NCBI RefSeq assembly: GCF_023715485.1
Contig: NZ_JAMBOF010000027.1
Location: 1-32,971 of the forward strand
DNA from: Mesobacillus subterraneus
GTDB lineage: Bacteria; Bacillota; Bacilli; Bacillales; Cytobacillaceae
DNA length: 32,971 nt
Reading direction: 5' to 3'
Shown here: one piece after another, positions 31,679 through 32,971 of the stretch
Numbering within the stretch: position 1 is the first letter of the stretch
Layout of the letters: every line of letters begins with the position of its first letter
The notes under the pieces: generated by a model
What the model was told of the DNA's origin: nothing
Database searches by the model: none
Seen by the model: only the letters and a program-made list of their open reading frames with translations
Made by a program: the position numbers and the translations under genes

Positions 31679-32227
31679 TTATTGTGTTATCTGTTCAATT
31701 ATTTTTCCGTCTGAAGACAAACCTGTAATAGTAGAGCCTATAAGGTCTTCTCCATTAGTAACTAAAAACCAAAACTTCTCGTCATTGTTATATTCAATTA
31801 GTTTGGCTTTAAACTCGTTTCCACCATTTGTTTTAACGTTTACTTCTTCTATTTGAGAGTCAAGTATCTTCCCTCTGATTAAATCGGTATAATCTGAAAA
31901 GTGAGATTCTAAGTTTGAAAAACCCCAATCTAATTTATATCCATGAGAAAGTTCTCCAGTGCTACTACTAACAAGTTTCCATCCAAGTGCGTTTTTCTTA
32001 AAGAGAACACTTCCAAAATGGAGATTTTCTTGATTACCCCATTCATAAAAAGCAATTGCTTGATTGTTATCCAAAAATTCAATATGAGCAATGTTCGTCA
32101 TGGGTTGGTTTAATGAGTACATAGCCTTTTTAATTTCTCGAACATCATCTTTTAATGCTAAGTTTATAAAATAAATCCCAAATAAAACCACAGTTATAGA
32201 TAAGATAATTTTTAATTTCTTAGACAT
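31679..32227 (-). CDS. Hypothetical membrane-anchored protein, 182 aa
   Basis: ATG at 32227 (MSKKLKIILSITVVLFGIYF) is chosen because GGGGGAGG lies just upstream; the longer frame crosses that site. One N-terminal transmembrane anchor (about 5-24) is followed by an outward domain of about 155 residues with repeated strand patterns (AIAFYEWGNQENLHFGSVLF, WKLVSSSTGELSHGYKLDWG, EFKAKLIEYNNDEKFWFLVT). The family is not recognised. A single-gene unit between R18 and R19. Confidence 0.65.
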   Translation of the reverse strand: MSKKLKIILSITVVLFGIYFINLALKDDVREIKKAMYSLNQPMTNIAHIEFLDNNQAIAFYEWGNQENLHFGSVLFKKNALGWKLVSSSTGELSHGYKLDWGFSNLESHFSDYTDLIRGKILDSQIEEVNVKTNGGNEFKAKLIEYNNDEKFWFLVTNGEDLIGSTITGLSSDGKIIEQITQ

Positions 32228-32293
32228 AGAAACTATCCTCCCCCACAAAAAGCATAACACGGTTACTGATTATATGTTTCATTTCCTACATAT

Positions 32294-32384
32294 TCTTCTT
32301 CAACTAAACTGCTCCTTTAGCTCAATAGATGTATTTTCCATAATATATTGGTTTTCTTAACTTACACATCCGTTTTCAAATAGC
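32294..32384. repeat. Array repeat R19, left module with worn right arm
   Basis: CTTCTTCAACTAAACTGC, then TCCTTTAGCTCAATAGATG, is a near-perfect left module (compare R4). The inner hairpin is lost, and ACACATCCGTTTTCAAATAG is a possible right arm, ending 6 bp from the stop at 32390. Confidence 0.7.
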
Positions 32385-32389
32385 TCCCC

Positions 32390-32725
32390 TTATTTCAAAG
32401 CACCACCTGTAATCTTCCTAAAAACAAAATAAAAGATATAAATAACTATCCCAAATGTTAGTACAGATAAAATATAATTTATTATTAATAAATTTGGTGT
32501 GATTTCAAAAGGGTTAAATAAAACATCTGATACTTCAAGAGTTTCTACGGTTCCGTGACTAACGATTATACCTACTTCTTGTTCAATAAAATGAAACGGA
32601 AATCCGAATTCATATTTATAAGCGTTAGGTGATACTTGAGAAGGTGTATCAGGTAAAATCATTGGAGTCATAGTTACTAACAAAAAGCTAACAAGTACAA
32701 TAATTATGGTTTGTCTTTTAGTCAC
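32390..32725 (-). CDS. Hypothetical membrane protein, 111 aa
   Basis: GTG at 32725 follows AAGGGTGG. There is an N-terminal hydrophobic segment (about 6-24, possible uncleaved signal), an external part containing YKYEFGFPFHFIEQEVGIIV, and a C-terminal transmembrane segment (about 80-102, INYILSVLTFGIVIYIFYFV), ending RKITGGALK. The family is not recognised. A single-gene unit after R19. Confidence 0.65.
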   Translation of the reverse strand: MTKRQTIIIVLVSFLLVTMTPMILPDTPSQVSPNAYKYEFGFPFHFIEQEVGIIVSHGTVETLEVSDVLFNPFEITPNLLIINYILSVLTFGIVIYIFYFVFRKITGGALK

Positions 32726-32807
32726 TTTGTACCACCCTTAAAATTTTTTGCTTAAAAATTAGACGGGAGAGAATTAGTTCGGTTACTCGCCATCTATATT
32801 ATTTTCT

Positions 32808-32834
32808 TTATTCAACTCCCTCAGTTTAATACGG
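32808..32834. repeat. Array repeat R20, left module, worn
   Basis: TTTATTCAACTCCCTCAGTT then TAATACG matches the left module (compare R2 TTTAGTTCAATACGG). The rest of the copy is not recognisable before the window ends, so the array may continue to the right. Confidence 0.45.
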
Positions 32835-32971
32835 TTTACTCACTAATGCTCGCTTATTCGCAGGATTTCATCCTCCATGGATATATATTTCTAAATTAAA
32901 AGGAGTGGATTCTGGACAAATGGCTACGTGAAGACATAGTTAAATAGAGGAGTAGGTTTATACTCCATATT

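Noticed and set aside
11460-32840. CRISPR array as an explanation for the regularly placed repeats
   Set aside because: The repeats are about 90 bp, imperfect, and separated by whole genes rather than short spacers; no cas genes are present.
11460-32840. Standard integron with attC sites and IntI
   Set aside because: The recombinase shows no obvious IntI-specific insertion and the repeats do not show the classical RYYYAAC/GTTRRRY core layout at both ends, so I describe it only as integron-like.
32870-32971. Possible plus-strand gene after AAAAGGAGTGG at the right edge
   Set aside because: Frames close within a few codons; only a short LDKWLREDIVK-stop string is seen, too little to call.

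Overview
The window looks like a chromosomal segment of a low-GC, endospore-forming member of the Bacillaceae. The signs are a CwlJ-type spore cortex hydrolase, a YhcN/YlaJ-type sporulation lipoprotein, a PucR regulator, CBO0543-type membrane proteins, strong AGGAGG ribosome sites and typical Bacillus dispersed repeats. No rRNA, tRNA or CRISPR array was seen.

Positions 1-11446 are mostly ordinary chromosome. A 48-residue ORF has its own promoter (418-272, minus). It is followed by a minus-strand catabolic operon: CoA-acylating methylmalonate/malonate-semialdehyde dehydrogenase, class III aminotransferase, and M20 carbamoylase/ureidopropionase. Together with the PucR regulator at 8606-10225 this fits degradation of N-carbamoyl-beta-amino acids and beta-alanine (late reductive pyrimidine catabolism). 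Between operon and regulator lie a 189-bp MITE-like element, the sporulation lipoprotein, a pyridoxamine-oxidase remnant cut next to possible group II intron sequence, an Lrp regulator with a late frameshift, a divergent metallo-beta-lactamase-fold hydrolase and cwlJ. Two CBO0543-type genes (10520-11446) follow; the first is broken by a 23-bp tandem duplication.

From about 11460 to the right edge the character changes. The DNA is AT-rich and almost every gene lies on the minus strand. Many genes are followed, near the stop codon, by a copy of a dispersed imperfect palindrome, and several of these run into the stop codon. The full form is about 90 bp. It has an outer inverted repeat (left arm TTCAACTAAACTGC, right arm GCACCCGTTAGTTGAA) and inside it a hairpin close to GCGTTAATCC/GGATCAACGC followed, on the gene strand, by a T run. 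The genes are unrelated accessory functions: NUDIX, DinB-like, Imm11-like, peptide-type ABC permeases, HExxH proteins, alpha/beta hydrolases, a two-component system, DUF4256, a HicB-like protein, a monooxygenase-like ABM protein, a cupin and several small membrane, secreted or unknown proteins. The only plus-strand gene in this part is a tyrosine recombinase (18420-19259), divergent from the array on its left. The arrangement resembles an integron: divergent recombinase, one-gene cassettes, one orientation, and a structured site after each gene. However, the recombinase shows no obvious IntI-specific insertion and the site is not a standard attC. I regard this integron-like cassette array in a Bacillaceae chromosome as the main discovery candidate.

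The array has decayed in places: a group II intron 3' end (domain V) beside a broken DUF2268 protease gene, an AraC fragment ending at a repeat, a duplicated 90-bp block bracketing one cassette, and short or half sites. A secreted two-domain protein gene (20072-21709) with visibly different base composition and its own terminator is embedded in the array but is not organised like a cassette.
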